The notes beneath the pieces were generated by a model. That model ran no database searches and was not told the DNA's origin. It saw nothing but the letters and a program-made list of their open reading frames with translations. Made by a program: the position numbers and the translations under genes. A DNA stretch of 64,000 nt, taken from assembly GCF_000368825.1 (NCBI RefSeq), contig NZ_KB849711.1, forward strand, positions 38,465 through 102,464, read 5' to 3'. This DNA comes from Acinetobacter ursingii DSM 16037 = CIP 107286. Lineage in GTDB: Bacteria > Pseudomonadota > Gammaproteobacteria > Pseudomonadales > Moraxellaceae. Shown in pieces: positions 8,956 to 18,727 of this stretch. Numbering within the stretch: the stretch's first letter is position 1; the number at the start of each line of letters is the position of its first letter.

Positions 8956-10656
8956 TTAAAAAGGTACGCGCTTATAAGTACGATATTCAGGTTGCCAAAA
9001 CTCTTTTTCGATATTGCTTTGAATTTGCTCATCGGTTAATGGCACTGCAACACCATCCGCTATCGCCGCTTGCGCAACTTTTAATGCAATCACACGCGAG
9101 ACATTTTGAATATCTGCAATCGGTGGAAGTAAATCGGCCTCGGCATTTTTCAATAATGGCGAACAATCTGCCAATGCATTACTAGAGGCCATGAGCATAT
9201 TTTCTGTCACGCGCTTAGCACCCGAAGCAATCACGCCCAAGCCAATCCCTGGAAAAATATAGGAATTATTACACTGCGCAATATGATACAAGCGCCCTTG
9301 ATAATTGACTGGAGTAAATGGACTCCCTGTCGCAATCAATGCCTGACCATTGGTCCATTGAATGATATCAGCAGGCACAGCTTCTACCCGTGAAGTTGGA
9401 TTGGACAATGGCATCACAATCGGACGCTCACAGTTTGCATTAAGTGCTTCGATTACTTCCTGAGTAAATAATCCCGGTTGACCTGAAACTCCAATCAAAA
9501 CGGTAGGTTTGGCATTCTTTACCACATCCAGTAAAGAAATCACATCTTCAACCTTGGCCCAATCGGAGATAACATCCGCCTTTTGTGCAAGTTTGCGCTG
9601 AAAATCCAGTAAATTTGGCTGGTTCTCTGTAATGAGACCAAAACGATCGACCATAAAGACTCGAGCAAGAGCCTCAGCATCGCTTAAACCCTCAGCCACC
9701 ATTTGGGCAATAATTTGCTCCGCGATGCCGCACCCTGCCGAACCTGCCCCTAAAAAAGTGACAATCTGATCTTTGAGTTGTTTGCCCGCAGCACGACTTG
9801 CTGCAATTAAACTTCCCACTGATACCGCAGCTGTACCTTGAATATCATCATTAAAACAGCAGAATTTATCACGATATTTGGTCAATAAAGGCATCGCATT
9901 TTTTTGTGCGAAATCTTCAAACTGAATCAAGGCATGTGGCCAACGACGGCGAATTCCAGTTAAGACCTGATCGATAAAATCATAATATTCTTCGCCAGTA
10001 ATTCGCGGTTCACGCCAACCCATGTATAAAGGATCATTGAGTAATTGTTGATTATTGGTTCCAACATCAATCGTGATCGGTAAAGTATAAGCAGGACTAA
10101 TCCCCCCACATGCGGTATAGAGTGATAGCTTTCCGATTGGAATCCCCATCCCGCCAATACCCTGATCACCCAGTCCCAAAATACGTTCGCCGTCGGTAAT
10201 CACAATCACTTTAACGTTACGACGATTAATATTTTGCAAAATATCATCAATGTGTTCACGGTCTGGATAAGACACAAATACCCCACGATGACGACGATAG
10301 ATATCAGAAAAACGCTGACAGGCCTCACCTACTGTTGGTGTATAAATAATCGGCATCATTTCTTCTAAATGATCTTCGATTAAACGATAAAACAGGGTTT
10401 CATTAGTATCCTGAATATTTCGTAAATAAATGTGCTTATTGATCGCATCATTAAAAGCTGCGAACTGTTGGTAAGAGCGCTGACTTTGTTCTTCGATGGT
10501 TTCTATCACATGTGGCAGTAAACCATGTAAATTGAATTGGCCACGTTCTTGTTGGGAAAAAGCTGAGCCTTTATTGAGTAGCGGGAGTTCCAGAAGGGTA
10601 AAGCCAGCATAGGGAATATAAAGTGGATGTTTTTTTGCGGTGTTTTCAGCGGTCAT
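8956..10656 (-). CDS. maeA: NAD-dependent malic enzyme
   Basis: Oxidatively decarboxylates malate to pyruvate and CO2, linking the TCA cycle to pyruvate and gluconeogenic pools. At 566 residues it is the large NAD-type form (SfcA/MaeA). Visible features are the N-terminal [15 protein letters not shown] segment, the [12 protein letters not shown] block, the substrate Arg/Lys region [17 protein letters not shown], the [11 protein letters not shown] metal-binding stretch and the nucleotide-binding [15 protein letters not shown]. It stands alone, with its own terminator. The assignment to NAD rather than NADP follows length and family. Confidence 0.92.
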   Translation of the reverse strand: MTAENTAKKHPLYIPYAGFTLLELPLLNKGSAFSQQERGQFNLHGLLPHVIETIEEQSQRSYQQFAAFNDAINKHIYLRNIQDTNETLFYRLIEDHLEEMMPIIYTPTVGEACQRFSDIYRRHRGVFVSYPDREHIDDILQNINRRNVKVIVITDGERILGLGDQGIGGMGIPIGKLSLYTACGGISPAYTLPITIDVGTNNQQLLNDPLYMGWREPRITGEEYYDFIDQVLTGIRRRWPHALIQFEDFAQKNAMPLLTKYRDKFCCFNDDIQGTAAVSVGSLIAASRAAGKQLKDQIVTFLGAGSAGCGIAEQIIAQMVAEGLSDAEALARVFMVDRFGLITENQPNLLDFQRKLAQKADVISDWAKVEDVISLLDVVKNAKPTVLIGVSGQPGLFTQEVIEALNANCERPIVMPLSNPTSRVEAVPADIIQWTNGQALIATGSPFTPVNYQGRLYHIAQCNNSYIFPGIGLGVIASGAKRVTENMLMASSNALADCSPLLKNAEADLLPPIADIQNVSRVIALKVAQAAIADGVAVPLTDEQIQSNIEKEFWQPEYRTYKRVPF

Positions 10657-10901
10657 TGCCTATCTCATTGTTCAGCTCAAGTGCCAAACGGTTATTCATT
10701 CAAATCATCGGTTCGATATAGCTTACGCGCTTTTTTAGCAAAATAGGTATTTCCAAAATTGATAGTCGAATAGATCACATTTTATGTTCAAATAGAATCT
10801 GGTGGGAGGTTTATGGCGCTTTTACATATCGTAGCGAATGAGATAAATACTTCTGGATATACTGAACATATTCTGAGCTTTTGATTCTATTGATTATAAA
10901 T

Positions 10902-11486
10902 ATGTTTATTGTAAAACCATCCTTTTTATCAATGTCTGGATTGGCGTTGATCCTTCTATTAACCGGCTGTCAAAGTGTTTCAAAAACAACCAATAAAGTT
11001 GGTTCATGGTTAGGCGTCAAGCCACCTGTTCCCAGAGTCGATGCCAACGGCATTGTTGATCTTAGTCAAACCACCCTGAATCAACTGGAACAATTCAATG
11101 CAAACATGCCCAAAAATCAATGGGTTTATATGAAAAATAAAACACAGGATATCTATATCCTACAAAATAAATCTGATGATCAATCTATTTTATCATTTCG
11201 TTTTAACTGTCAATTGAGCAATCAGAAACCAACCTTTTATTTATACAATGCCAAAGGTGAGCAAATCTTGAGCACATACGATGATAAACTTGGACAAATT
11301 CAATTTCTTCTCGATAATAAAAACTATTTAAATCCTTTTAATCTGTATTCCAGTCAAAAACTTGAGACCTTTAAAAAAGAGCTCGCGACAGCCAAGACCA
11401 TCAAAATTTATCATGCAGGACATTTATATCGCTTTGAAAATCAACATGCTGAGTTACTCAGTAAACCTGTTTCTTGTCAGGAATAA
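10902..11486 (+). CDS. Predicted lipoprotein of unknown function
   Basis: A signal peptide with lipobox LLTGC is obvious, so the mature protein is lipidated on the Cys and lies in the cell envelope. The ATG at 10902 gives a normal-length signal peptide; an in-frame ATG at 10881 would add seven hydrophobic residues. The remaining 170 residues are hydrophilic and match no family I recognise. It is a single gene upstream of argS, separated by about 140 bp. Confidence 0.75.
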   Translation: MFIVKPSFLSMSGLALILLLTGCQSVSKTTNKVGSWLGVKPPVPRVDANGIVDLSQTTLNQLEQFNANMPKNQWVYMKNKTQDIYILQNKSDDQSILSFRFNCQLSNQKPTFYLYNAKGEQILSTYDDKLGQIQFLLDNKNYLNPFNLYSSQKLETFKKELATAKTIKIYHAGHLYRFENQHAELLSKPVSCQE

Positions 11487-11624
11487 TCCAAAATAAAAGA
11501 TTGGATCAAATCCCTCTCAGCATTCATTAAAATTAAATCGGTGGTGAAATCAAACAGCCTCACCTAAAGCGGACAAAATTTGCTATATTGAGCGTTTTTC
11601 CGCGAACATTCGTTTTAGATAGAT

Positions 11625-13415
11625 ATGAATACCGCCATACAAGCAGCTCTTGATCATGCCGTGCAATCTCTTCAACAAGCAGGGATTCTTCCTTCGGATT
11701 GGACTAACAACAGTGTGTTAACCCGAACCAAAGACCGAAGTCATGGTGACTTTGCTTCCAACATTGCGATGGTTGGAGCAAAAGCTGCGGGTATGAAACC
11801 ACGTGATTTGGCTGAAAAAGTATTGGCACATCTGCCAGAAGTCGCAGACATTACTAAAGCTGAAATTGCAGGTCCAGGGTTTATCAACTTTTTCTTAAAT
11901 GCAGATCAGCGTTACGCTGTACTCGACCAAATTCAGGCACAAAAAGATCAATTCGGTCGTAGTCAGGCCAATGGCGCACAAAAAATTCAGGTGGAATTTG
12001 TCTCTGCCAATCCAACTTCAAGTCTGCATGTCGGACATGGTCGCGGTGCCGCTTATGGTATGACTGTAGCGAACTTACTAGAAGCGACGGGTGCCAAAGT
12101 TGATCGTGAATATTATGTCAATGATGCAGGTCGTCAAATGGATATTTTGGCGACTTCGACTTATTTACGTTATCTTGAATTACTTGGACAAAACCTTGTT
12201 TTTCCTAAAAATGCCTATCAAGGTGATTACGTCAAGGAAATTGCACAAAGCATTATCAACAAAGACGGCGATGCATATGTTCGTGCGGTAGCCAATGTTT
12301 ATCGCGATGTGCCAGAAGATGTGCAATATGCCGCTGAACTGGATGCCGAAGGCAATAAAGTGGTTCTCTCTGGTGATAAAGAAAAACATATTGATGGGCT
12401 GATTGCCAATTCACAGCAGTTACTCGGCGAAGGATATCGTGTTTTTCATCAGGCCGCGCTAAAAGCCATTTTAGATGACATTAAAGATGATCTTGCCGAT
12501 TTTGGTGTGACTTTTGATCGCTGGTTCAGTGAAGCATCATTGGCGGATAAAATTGAAGAAGCCTTACAAACCCTAGATCAACGTGGTTTTCTCTATGAAA
12601 AAGACGGCAATATCTGGTTTAAATCGACTGAATTTGGGGATGAAAAAGACCGTGTTGTGAAACGCCGCAATGGGCAAACCACATATTTTGCATCTGACAT
12701 CGCCTATCATTTAGATAAATTACAACGTGGTTATACCCATATCGTGGATATCTGGGGTTCAGATCACCACGGTTATATCGCACGTGTAAAAGCTGCGATT
12801 GATGCGATGGGTTATGACTCTGCCAAACTTACGGTACTTCTAGTTCAGTTTGTAAGTTTATGGCGTGGTGGTGAAATGGTACAAATGTCCTCGCGTTCAG
12901 GTCAGTTTGTGACTTTACGTGAACTCCGTGAAGAAGTCGGTAATGATGCAGCCCGTTTTTACTATGTGATGCGTAAATCTGAGCAACATATTGACTTCGA
13001 CTTGGATCTTGCAGTATCACAAAGCAAGGACAATGCGGTGTATTACATTCAATATGCGCATGCGCGAATCTGTCGTATGCTAGAAAAAGCAGCGACCAGC
13101 GCAGTGAATTTTGATGCTGTTCAGGCACGTCAATATGCGTCACGTCTGGAACTGGACGCTGAAACAGAAATTCTATCGAAACTGGCTGCCTATCCAGATA
13201 TTATTGTACGTGCGGCAAATGCTTACGAACCGCATCAAATTGGTAATTATTTGAAAGAGTTAGCAGCATTATTCCACGGCTGGTACAATGAGCATAAAGT
13301 GTTAAATGATGATGCAGAACTCACTCAAGCGCGTCTTTTGTTGTCCGTCAATGTACAACAAGTGTTGCGTAATGGTTTGGAATTGCTTGGTGTATCTGCG
13401 CCAGAATCAATGTAA
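11625..13415 (+). CDS. argS: Arginyl-tRNA synthetase
   Basis: Class I synthetase charging tRNA-Arg in the cytoplasm, 596 residues. The HIGH motif appears as HVGHG within SSLHVGHGRGAAYG, and the KMSKS site is the degenerate VQMSSRSGQ common in ArgS. The N-terminal Add-1 domain (DFASNIAMVGAKAAGMKPRD) and the C-terminal DALR anticodon-binding helices (YIQYAHARICRMLEKA) are intact. The SPOR-domain gene lies 76 bp downstream and may be read from the same promoter. Confidence 0.97.
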   Translation: MNTAIQAALDHAVQSLQQAGILPSDWTNNSVLTRTKDRSHGDFASNIAMVGAKAAGMKPRDLAEKVLAHLPEVADITKAEIAGPGFINFFLNADQRYAVLDQIQAQKDQFGRSQANGAQKIQVEFVSANPTSSLHVGHGRGAAYGMTVANLLEATGAKVDREYYVNDAGRQMDILATSTYLRYLELLGQNLVFPKNAYQGDYVKEIAQSIINKDGDAYVRAVANVYRDVPEDVQYAAELDAEGNKVVLSGDKEKHIDGLIANSQQLLGEGYRVFHQAALKAILDDIKDDLADFGVTFDRWFSEASLADKIEEALQTLDQRGFLYEKDGNIWFKSTEFGDEKDRVVKRRNGQTTYFASDIAYHLDKLQRGYTHIVDIWGSDHHGYIARVKAAIDAMGYDSAKLTVLLVQFVSLWRGGEMVQMSSRSGQFVTLRELREEVGNDAARFYYVMRKSEQHIDFDLDLAVSQSKDNAVYYIQYAHARICRMLEKAATSAVNFDAVQARQYASRLELDAETEILSKLAAYPDIIVRAANAYEPHQIGNYLKELAALFHGWYNEHKVLNDDAELTQARLLLSVNVQQVLRNGLELLGVSAPESM

Positions 13416-13491
13416 ATCATCTATTGTTTGACTTGTAGCTCAGACCAATTCCTGTTTTTGGTCTGACGACCTAATTTGAAGAGGATTTCAC

Positions 13492-14109
13492 GTGTTTGGA
13501 AAAACGCAGCGCGGTGTATCTGAGCGACCAAATAAACCCAAAAAATCACTGATTCCAAAGTGGTTAGGTACATTGGTGGCTATTTTAGCTCTGATGTGCA
13601 TCGCCGTGGTGTTGATGCTTTGGAAACCGTGGAAGCCTGTTTCAACTAAAAATGAAGTAACTTCGCCGCATTATCAGGAAGAAGAAACCAATCATGACTA
13701 TCGTTTCTACGATCTGTTACCACAGCAACAAGTTACGCCGATTCCTGAGCAAGCAGTACCCGAGACTAAGCCGCAGCAACCTGTGGTGATTGTAGAAGCG
13801 CCAAGTGAAGCCAGCGCGCCTGTGAGCAATGATCCTGCTGCCGCGGTTGCCGCTGAAGAAAATCCACCACAGCCACATCAAGCATCCTTTATCTTACAAG
13901 TGCGTAGCTATCCTGACCCTGACAGCGCTGATGCACGTCGCGCAGAAATCATTTTGAATGGTTTGTCTGCCGATGTCGTCAAAAGTGTCGAAAATGGCAA
14001 AATATGGTATCGCGTGGTTTCTGGCCCATATGATTCACAAGATGCAGCTGTTGCTGCGCAGCAAACCTTGCAACACAGTGGGATTGATTCTATTGTGGTG
14101 AAGCGTTAA
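13492..14109 (+). CDS. SPOR-domain cell-division type membrane protein
   Basis: A 205-residue bitopic membrane protein: a short cytoplasmic N-terminus, one membrane helix at about residues 26-44 (TLVAILALMCIAVVLML), a Pro/Gln/Ala-rich linker, and a C-terminal SPOR domain (about 128-205, ASFILQVRSYPDPDSADARR) that binds denuded septal peptidoglycan. This is the FtsN-like architecture. The start is GTG, preceded by GAAGAGG, so the ribosome site supports it. Its place next to argS resembles FtsN-like genes in other gammaproteobacteria. Whether it is the true FtsN is not shown. Confidence 0.83.
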   Translation: MFGKTQRGVSERPNKPKKSLIPKWLGTLVAILALMCIAVVLMLWKPWKPVSTKNEVTSPHYQEEETNHDYRFYDLLPQQQVTPIPEQAVPETKPQQPVVIVEAPSEASAPVSNDPAAAVAAEENPPQPHQASFILQVRSYPDPDSADARRAEIILNGLSADVVKSVENGKIWYRVVSGPYDSQDAAVAAQQTLQHSGIDSIVVKR

Positions 14110-14124
14110 TACCTTCATAGCATC

Positions 14125-14153
14125 AAAAAAGAACGCTGATTGCGTTCTTTTTT
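14125..14153. terminator. Bidirectional terminator between the SPOR gene and the ParB-like gene
   Basis: The stem GAACGC / GCGTTC with a 5-nt loop is flanked by six A and a T run. It serves the rightward SPOR gene and the leftward lipoprotein gene, whose stops lie on either side. Confidence 0.8.
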
Positions 14154-14177
14154 ATCTCAAATGTTTTGATCAAATGC

Positions 14178-15440
14178 TTACCAGCCCCAACATGTTCCCG
14201 TAGTCGGTTTACCACATTCACGATAATGTACCGCATACCAAACACTGCCACCCGATCGTGGTGTGCCATCTTTTTTGACTTCATCTCGATTCAATTCATC
14301 AAAAGTACTGATCGCATTGGCGGTCACAGAGCCTTTATCTGCATTTTTTTGCAGGTTTAAGCTTCCCAGACTTTTTGCCGTCTGGCTCTGATAAATCACA
14401 GTTTCTGGTGCTGTTGTACCGATCAATAAAGCATAGTTGGCAATTGCTGCGGTATAACCTGTGGCACTACCCGACAAAGTTAAATCCTTTTTGATGCTAG
14501 TGCTTGCCAGTACATCTGCCCCGCCATATATTTTCGCATCAAGATGATAAAAGCTTAAAGGTTGCACCATCCCTGTTTTAACCTGAGCTTCTAACCAGTC
14601 TTGCCATAAAAACTCCAGAAAGTCGGTGGCATTGTCAGGTTTGCTATAGCCAATATCTCGGACAAAATACATCAATGAACGATACTGATTTTCTTCCATA
14701 CCCGTTGGATTGGTTGCTGATTTAAGCCCCAAATTTTTTGGTAATTGTTGATATGTAATGCTTTGGTTTTGTCCATTGCGCAACCATGCACGACCATTGG
14801 CGACCATTTTTGTCCAAAACTCATCTGCTGTTTTGAGAGAGCTATAATTATCAACCACGCGCACCCAAACTTTCAGCGTTTCACCACCATCGGGTAATTC
14901 ACGTAACTGGGTCATGGTATGATGCCCATCGGTCAGGTACAAACGACCATCGTAGCCAACCACGACCGTTTTCAAATCAGCAGTTTCTGTTGCTGGTTGT
15001 TCGGCACAACCAAAGCTATCGAGTTGTTTTAAATTTGCTGCTTTGAGTTGCTCCATGCTGCTGAAGTCATCGCGGCTTTTGGCACCAATTGCTTCACAGT
15101 AATCACTGAATTTTTTGCCTATGGTTTTATTGAGATAAGAAAGCTGATTGGTTGGATCCGCTTGCCAAGTCTGACGATTCCAATCGCCTTGCCAACGACC
15201 TAATTTATAATAAATCTGATCATAGCCCACTGCGCCTTGAGTCGGAATCAGATCAGCAATCTGAGCCTGAAGAATATCGCCAGCTTTGGCATTTAAAAAG
15301 CGTTGATCGCGCTGATCTTGCGGCTGAGTCGACGGCGTGTTCTGGCTTTGATCATCATTTGAATCATTGCACGCTGTTAATGCGAAAACCGCACAAATCC
15401 CCAGAGACAATATTGTCATATTTTTAGTCATCAATTTCAT
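14178..15440 (-). CDS. ParB/Srx-fold lipoprotein
   Basis: A 420-residue exported protein. The N-terminus has a lipoprotein signal with lipobox ALTAC (Cys 24), followed by a low-complexity Asp/Gln/Ser linker. The next region resembles the putative ParB-like nuclease family (ParBc_2): LIPTQGAVGYDQIYYKLGRW, then VVGYDGRLYLTDGHHTMTQL, in which the DGHH motif is the ParB/sulfiredoxin-like catalytic loop. Being an envelope lipoprotein it is not a chromosome-partition factor. The substrate is unknown. It ends in the bidirectional hairpin at 14125. Confidence 0.7.
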   Translation of the reverse strand: MKLMTKNMTILSLGICAVFALTACNDSNDDQSQNTPSTQPQDQRDQRFLNAKAGDILQAQIADLIPTQGAVGYDQIYYKLGRWQGDWNRQTWQADPTNQLSYLNKTIGKKFSDYCEAIGAKSRDDFSSMEQLKAANLKQLDSFGCAEQPATETADLKTVVVGYDGRLYLTDGHHTMTQLRELPDGGETLKVWVRVVDNYSSLKTADEFWTKMVANGRAWLRNGQNQSITYQQLPKNLGLKSATNPTGMEENQYRSLMYFVRDIGYSKPDNATDFLEFLWQDWLEAQVKTGMVQPLSFYHLDAKIYGGADVLASTSIKKDLTLSGSATGYTAAIANYALLIGTTAPETVIYQSQTAKSLGSLNLQKNADKGSVTANAISTFDELNRDEVKKDGTPRSGGSVWYAVHYRECGKPTTGTCWGW

Positions 15441-15604
15441 AAAACATCAATCATCTAAAGCTTATTTGAAAAGACGCATATTGACGAGAAAATATTCAAA
15501 ATAAATGACAAATTTCATTTTGATTGATGTTTTAAAATATAACAAGCATTGCCATGCTGCATCAGTTTGTCAGCAGGCAATATGGTTGGCTATCAAAACT
15601 GCCT

Positions 15605-16246
15605 TTATTCAATTCCTTTTTGTTTGGCACGTTGAAAAGCAGGACGAGATTGAATCCCAGTAAGAAAAGCCTGAATATTCGGATATTGGCCTGTGGTACG
15701 GGTTAAAATAGCTTCAAGTGGAAAACTCATCTGAATATCAGCAAAGCTAAACTGACCAGCAAAATAATCATGTTGAGATAAATATTCCTCTAAAAAAGCA
15801 ATATGATCTTTTAAACGTGGACGAATAAAGCCAGCTTTAATGCCATCGGTAATTTTATTGGCAATCGGACGAATGATAAAAGGTACATTTCTACCCACAT
15901 TGTTCATGACCAACTGAAACACCAATAATGGCATCAGTGAACCTTCGGCATAATGCATCCAATATAAATATTGAAAAGCATCTTCATCATTTTGTGGCTT
16001 AAACTGATTTTGCAAATCGTATTTGCTTTGTAGATATTCCAAAATCACCGCAGACTCTGCAATCGCACGATCATCATCCTGTAAAATGGGTGCCTTGCCC
16101 AAAGGGTGAATCTGTTTCAGTTCAGGTGGCGCAGCATAGGTCGGTAAGCGTTTGTAATATTGAATTTGATAGTCTTGTTGTAGCTCTTCTAAAGCCCATA
16201 AAATCCGAAAAGAACGCGATTGTTCCAGATGATGTAAAGTCAGCAT
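15605..16246 (-). CDS. Glutathione S-transferase
   Basis: Cytosolic GST of 213 residues. The N-terminal thioredoxin-like domain starts MLTLHHLEQSRSFRILWALE, with a Ser-type catalytic site (SRSFRILW), then the cis-Pro segment GKAPIL and the glutathione-contacting ESAVILEYL. The C-terminal all-helical domain follows. I placed the start at 16246 because the fold begins there; an in-frame ATG at 16291 would add 15 unrelated residues. The conjugation substrate is unknown. Confidence 0.85.
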   Translation of the reverse strand: MLTLHHLEQSRSFRILWALEELQQDYQIQYYKRLPTYAAPPELKQIHPLGKAPILQDDDRAIAESAVILEYLQSKYDLQNQFKPQNDEDAFQYLYWMHYAEGSLMPLLVFQLVMNNVGRNVPFIIRPIANKITDGIKAGFIRPRLKDHIAFLEEYLSQHDYFAGQFSFADIQMSFPLEAILTRTTGQYPNIQAFLTGIQSRPAFQRAKQKGIE

Positions 16247-16346
16247 ATTGTTCTCTATTTCTCGCCAAAATTTTAAATTGATTAATCGCATTCAGCCCAT
16301 GAGCATTGCATGGGCTGAATTGTAAAATCATGAGATTGCAACAGAA

Positions 16347-16745
16347 TTAAGCTAAGGTGGTTTTGATTTCCACACTGCGTAATAAGGTCTTGGTTACTGG
16401 TGTTTTACTACAGACATTTAACACTTTTTCCTGCATTTCTTCAGATAATGGATTTTTAAAAGTCACACGACGTTCGATCCATTCCTGTTGTTCCTTATTC
16501 ATAAAAAAATCAACTTCGACGCTAAACTCACCAAAATCCATTTCTTTATGCTGTGCATACATACGCAAGGTAATCATAGTACATGACGCCAAACTTGCTG
16601 TTAGAAAGTCATAAGGTGCTGGCCCCGTATCATGACCACCAAAAGATTCAGGTTTATCGGTAATAAAATGGTGTTTACCGCTGGTGACTTCACCTTTCCA
16701 CGGTGCTGGATCGGTTTTAACAACGCTACGTGCAATCACACTCAT
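16347..16745 (-). CDS. OsmC-family peroxide reductase
   Basis: OsmC/Ohr-like protein of 132 residues that detoxifies organic or inorganic peroxides through two cysteines. Both are visible: the first in PYDFLTASLASCTMITLRMY and the second in NVCSKTPVTKTLL. Its start overlaps the pirin stop by 4 bp (ATGA), so the two genes are cotranscribed and translationally coupled, which suggests a shared redox-stress role. OsmC and Ohr cannot be firmly separated here. Confidence 0.85.
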   Translation of the reverse strand: MSVIARSVVKTDPAPWKGEVTSGKHHFITDKPESFGGHDTGPAPYDFLTASLASCTMITLRMYAQHKEMDFGEFSVEVDFFMNKEQQEWIERRVTFKNPLSEEMQEKVLNVCSKTPVTKTLLRSVEIKTTLA

Positions 16746-17689
16746 TTGGATGCTCTCATTTGATCAGGAAATGTTGGGGCTTCAAGACGTGGACCATCAT
16801 AATCTGGAATTTCGCCGAAGCGTGCATCATGATTGACCCATTGCTCACGTGCTTCGCGTAGTCCTTCCGTGGTGCGACCGACAAGATTCCACCACAGTAA
16901 AATCGGAGTTTCAAAAGGTTCACCACCAATCAGTAATACACGATGCCCTTCTGGAATATCAATCTCAATATGTTCAACCCCTGGCTCTAATACCACCAGA
17001 TTGTCCTGATTCAACTCATGTCCATTTACCCAAGCATGACCTTCTAATGCTAAAAAGCCATATTCAAATTTTGGATTGAGTGGAATACGAGTCTTCGCAT
17101 CTGCCTGAGCGGTCATATCGATGCCGACCAATGGCGTATGTACCGCCACAGGTGAGCTTTGCCCCATAAACTCACCGACCAATACGGTAAATTCAACCTG
17201 ATCCTGTTGTGTTGTTGGTAATACAGGATAGTGATCAAACTGTGGAGGCATATTGAGTTTGTCATCAGGCAAGGCAATCCAGAGCTGTGCCGCATGCATT
17301 TTAGTTTCAGTATCTGGCGCCACTTCAGTATGGGAGATACCATGTCCAGCAGTCATCAGATTAACCTGATACGGGCGAATTAATTGCTTGGTGCCTAAAC
17401 TATCGGTGTGCATCATAGTGCCTTCAATCATCCAAGTAAAGGTTTGCAAACCTGTATGCGGATGAGGCCCAACATCCAATCCATCGCCTTGTGGAAAAGT
17501 TACGGGACCTGCATGATCCAGAAAACACCATGCACCGATCATGCGTTTTTGCCGACTGGGTAAAGCACGTTTAATCACGGTTCCTTTACCAATTTCTGCG
17601 CTGCGAATTTGAAAATCCTGAATAAATTGATTGATGTAACTTTCACAATCCTGTGAATCTGAGATTTCCGTATAATTGGTATTGGTCAT
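16742..17689 (-). CDS. Pirin family protein
   Basis: Bicupin of 315 residues. The N-terminal cupin carries the metal ligands in HPHTGLQTFTW and AGHGISHTE (three His and one Glu), as in pirins with quercetinase-like activity. The C-terminal cupin ends in the family segment VLLIGGEPFETPILLWWNLV. An AGGAC ribosome site precedes the ATG. It is the first gene of a two-gene unit with the OsmC protein. The biological substrate is unknown. Confidence 0.88.
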   Translation of the reverse strand: MTNTNYTEISDSQDCESYINQFIQDFQIRSAEIGKGTVIKRALPSRQKRMIGAWCFLDHAGPVTFPQGDGLDVGPHPHTGLQTFTWMIEGTMMHTDSLGTKQLIRPYQVNLMTAGHGISHTEVAPDTETKMHAAQLWIALPDDKLNMPPQFDHYPVLPTTQQDQVEFTVLVGEFMGQSSPVAVHTPLVGIDMTAQADAKTRIPLNPKFEYGFLALEGHAWVNGHELNQDNLVVLEPGVEHIEIDIPEGHRVLLIGGEPFETPILLWWNLVGRTTEGLREAREQWVNHDARFGEIPDYDGPRLEAPTFPDQMRASK

Positions 17690-17994
17690 TATCTTTGTCC
17701 TGATGTGTGCTTAAATCATATGAATGGCTAGCCAAACTGAGCGCTGCGCTTGCTGATCAAAATGCTATTCACCACTTGGATACGCTTAAAATTCAGAATA
17801 ACGTGTCTCAGAGCATTGTTGTTTTATCATTGCGTAAACAGCGCGTTCTAAACCAACTGTTTGTTAGCTTTCATAAATGACTTATCTTACTGATTATGTT
17901 TATATTACCAAACTTAATTCAAGATTCTATGCACAACTTTAAGACAGTGTAGTGCTATTTTTAAGACAATCCTTGTCAAAGCCGTACTCAAAGA
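17690..17994. other. Intergenic region upstream of the pirin gene
   Basis: 305 bp with no convincing open frame, RNA or repeat. It should contain the promoter of the leftward pirin-osmC unit. I see no clear operator. Confidence 0.4.
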
Positions 17995-18297
17995 TTATTT
18001 GGACTGCGGAATCTGACTTTTCATGTGTTTCATAAAATCACGGAAATGCGGTGCAAACTCTGCAAATAAAGGATGATTACGCTGCTCTAACATCACTTCA
18101 CTAAATAGTTTGAGCCCAACCGCAAAGGATTGTGTGGTTTGCTCGTCAAAGAATGCTGCGCTTTTTAATTTTTCTACAATCTGAAAAATATCATCATGAT
18201 TGCGTGTATAAAACTCAAGTTTTTCAGCATAAGTTGATACCTCACCTTTGGCATCTTTTAAATGTTGAACAGTGACAAAGTATTGATGTTGTTTCAT
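17995..18297 (-). CDS. DUF3861 family protein
   Basis: A 100-residue soluble protein of a small uncharacterised family (DUF3861), recognised from MKQHQYFVTVQHLKDAKGEV and the acidic/aromatic C-terminal half (HPLFAEFAPHFRDFMKHMK). A GGAAT ribosome-site-like stretch precedes the ATG. It follows the PadR and Fur-like genes on the same strand, 26 bp after the latter, so it may be in their operon. Function unknown. Confidence 0.7.
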   Translation of the reverse strand: MKQHQYFVTVQHLKDAKGEVSTYAEKLEFYTRNHDDIFQIVEKLKSAAFFDEQTTQSFAVGLKLFSEVMLEQRNHPLFAEFAPHFRDFMKHMKSQIPQSK

Positions 18298-18323
18298 AGA
18301 TCAATTCCAATTCTATTTTAAAA

Positions 18324-18713
18324 TTAAATACTTTCCCGAATTTCAAGTTGCATCACCTCTACTTGAAATTGTTGAAAAACCGCTTGTAAGGACTGTAAAA
18401 ACTGCGTTTGTTTCGCCTGCGTTAAGGCCGCACACTGGATCTGGAGGAGCTGTTTTTTGCTACGATCAGGCAGGTTAAATTTTGTTTCTGCACGATGAAA
18501 TTGATAGCTTGCAATTAAACCTACATCCACCAAATCGCTGACAACGCGATAAATTGTTGCCAAACTAAGTTGCTGGTGCTGGGCATGTAATTTTTGATAG
18601 ATCTGTTTGATGTTTAAGTCATCAGATTGTTGTTCAAGTAAATTTAGGACTGAAACTCGTGAATGAGTAACTCTTAAACCCGCCTGTTTGAGTCGATATT
18701 GTGCGTCTAACAT
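18324..18713 (-). CDS. Fur-like regulator that has lost the canonical metal sites
   Basis: A 129-residue protein with a normal Fur winged helix (LKQAGLRVTHSRVSVLNLLE, then LSLATIYRVVSDLVDVGLI). The segment that in Fur carries the His cluster and CxxC reads RSKKQLLQIQCAALTQ, so the usual HHDH and CxxC ligands are absent. It may sense something else or be metal-independent. A GGAGG ribosome site sits 8 bp before the ATG at 18713, favouring that start over the ATG at 18731 overlapping the PadR stop. Paired with a PadR regulator. Confidence 0.78.
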   Translation of the reverse strand: MLDAQYRLKQAGLRVTHSRVSVLNLLEQQSDDLNIKQIYQKLHAQHQQLSLATIYRVVSDLVDVGLIASYQFHRAETKFNLPDRSKKQLLQIQCAALTQAKQTQFLQSLQAVFQQFQVEVMQLEIRESI

Positions 18714-18727
18714 CTTAAAATCCTCCG

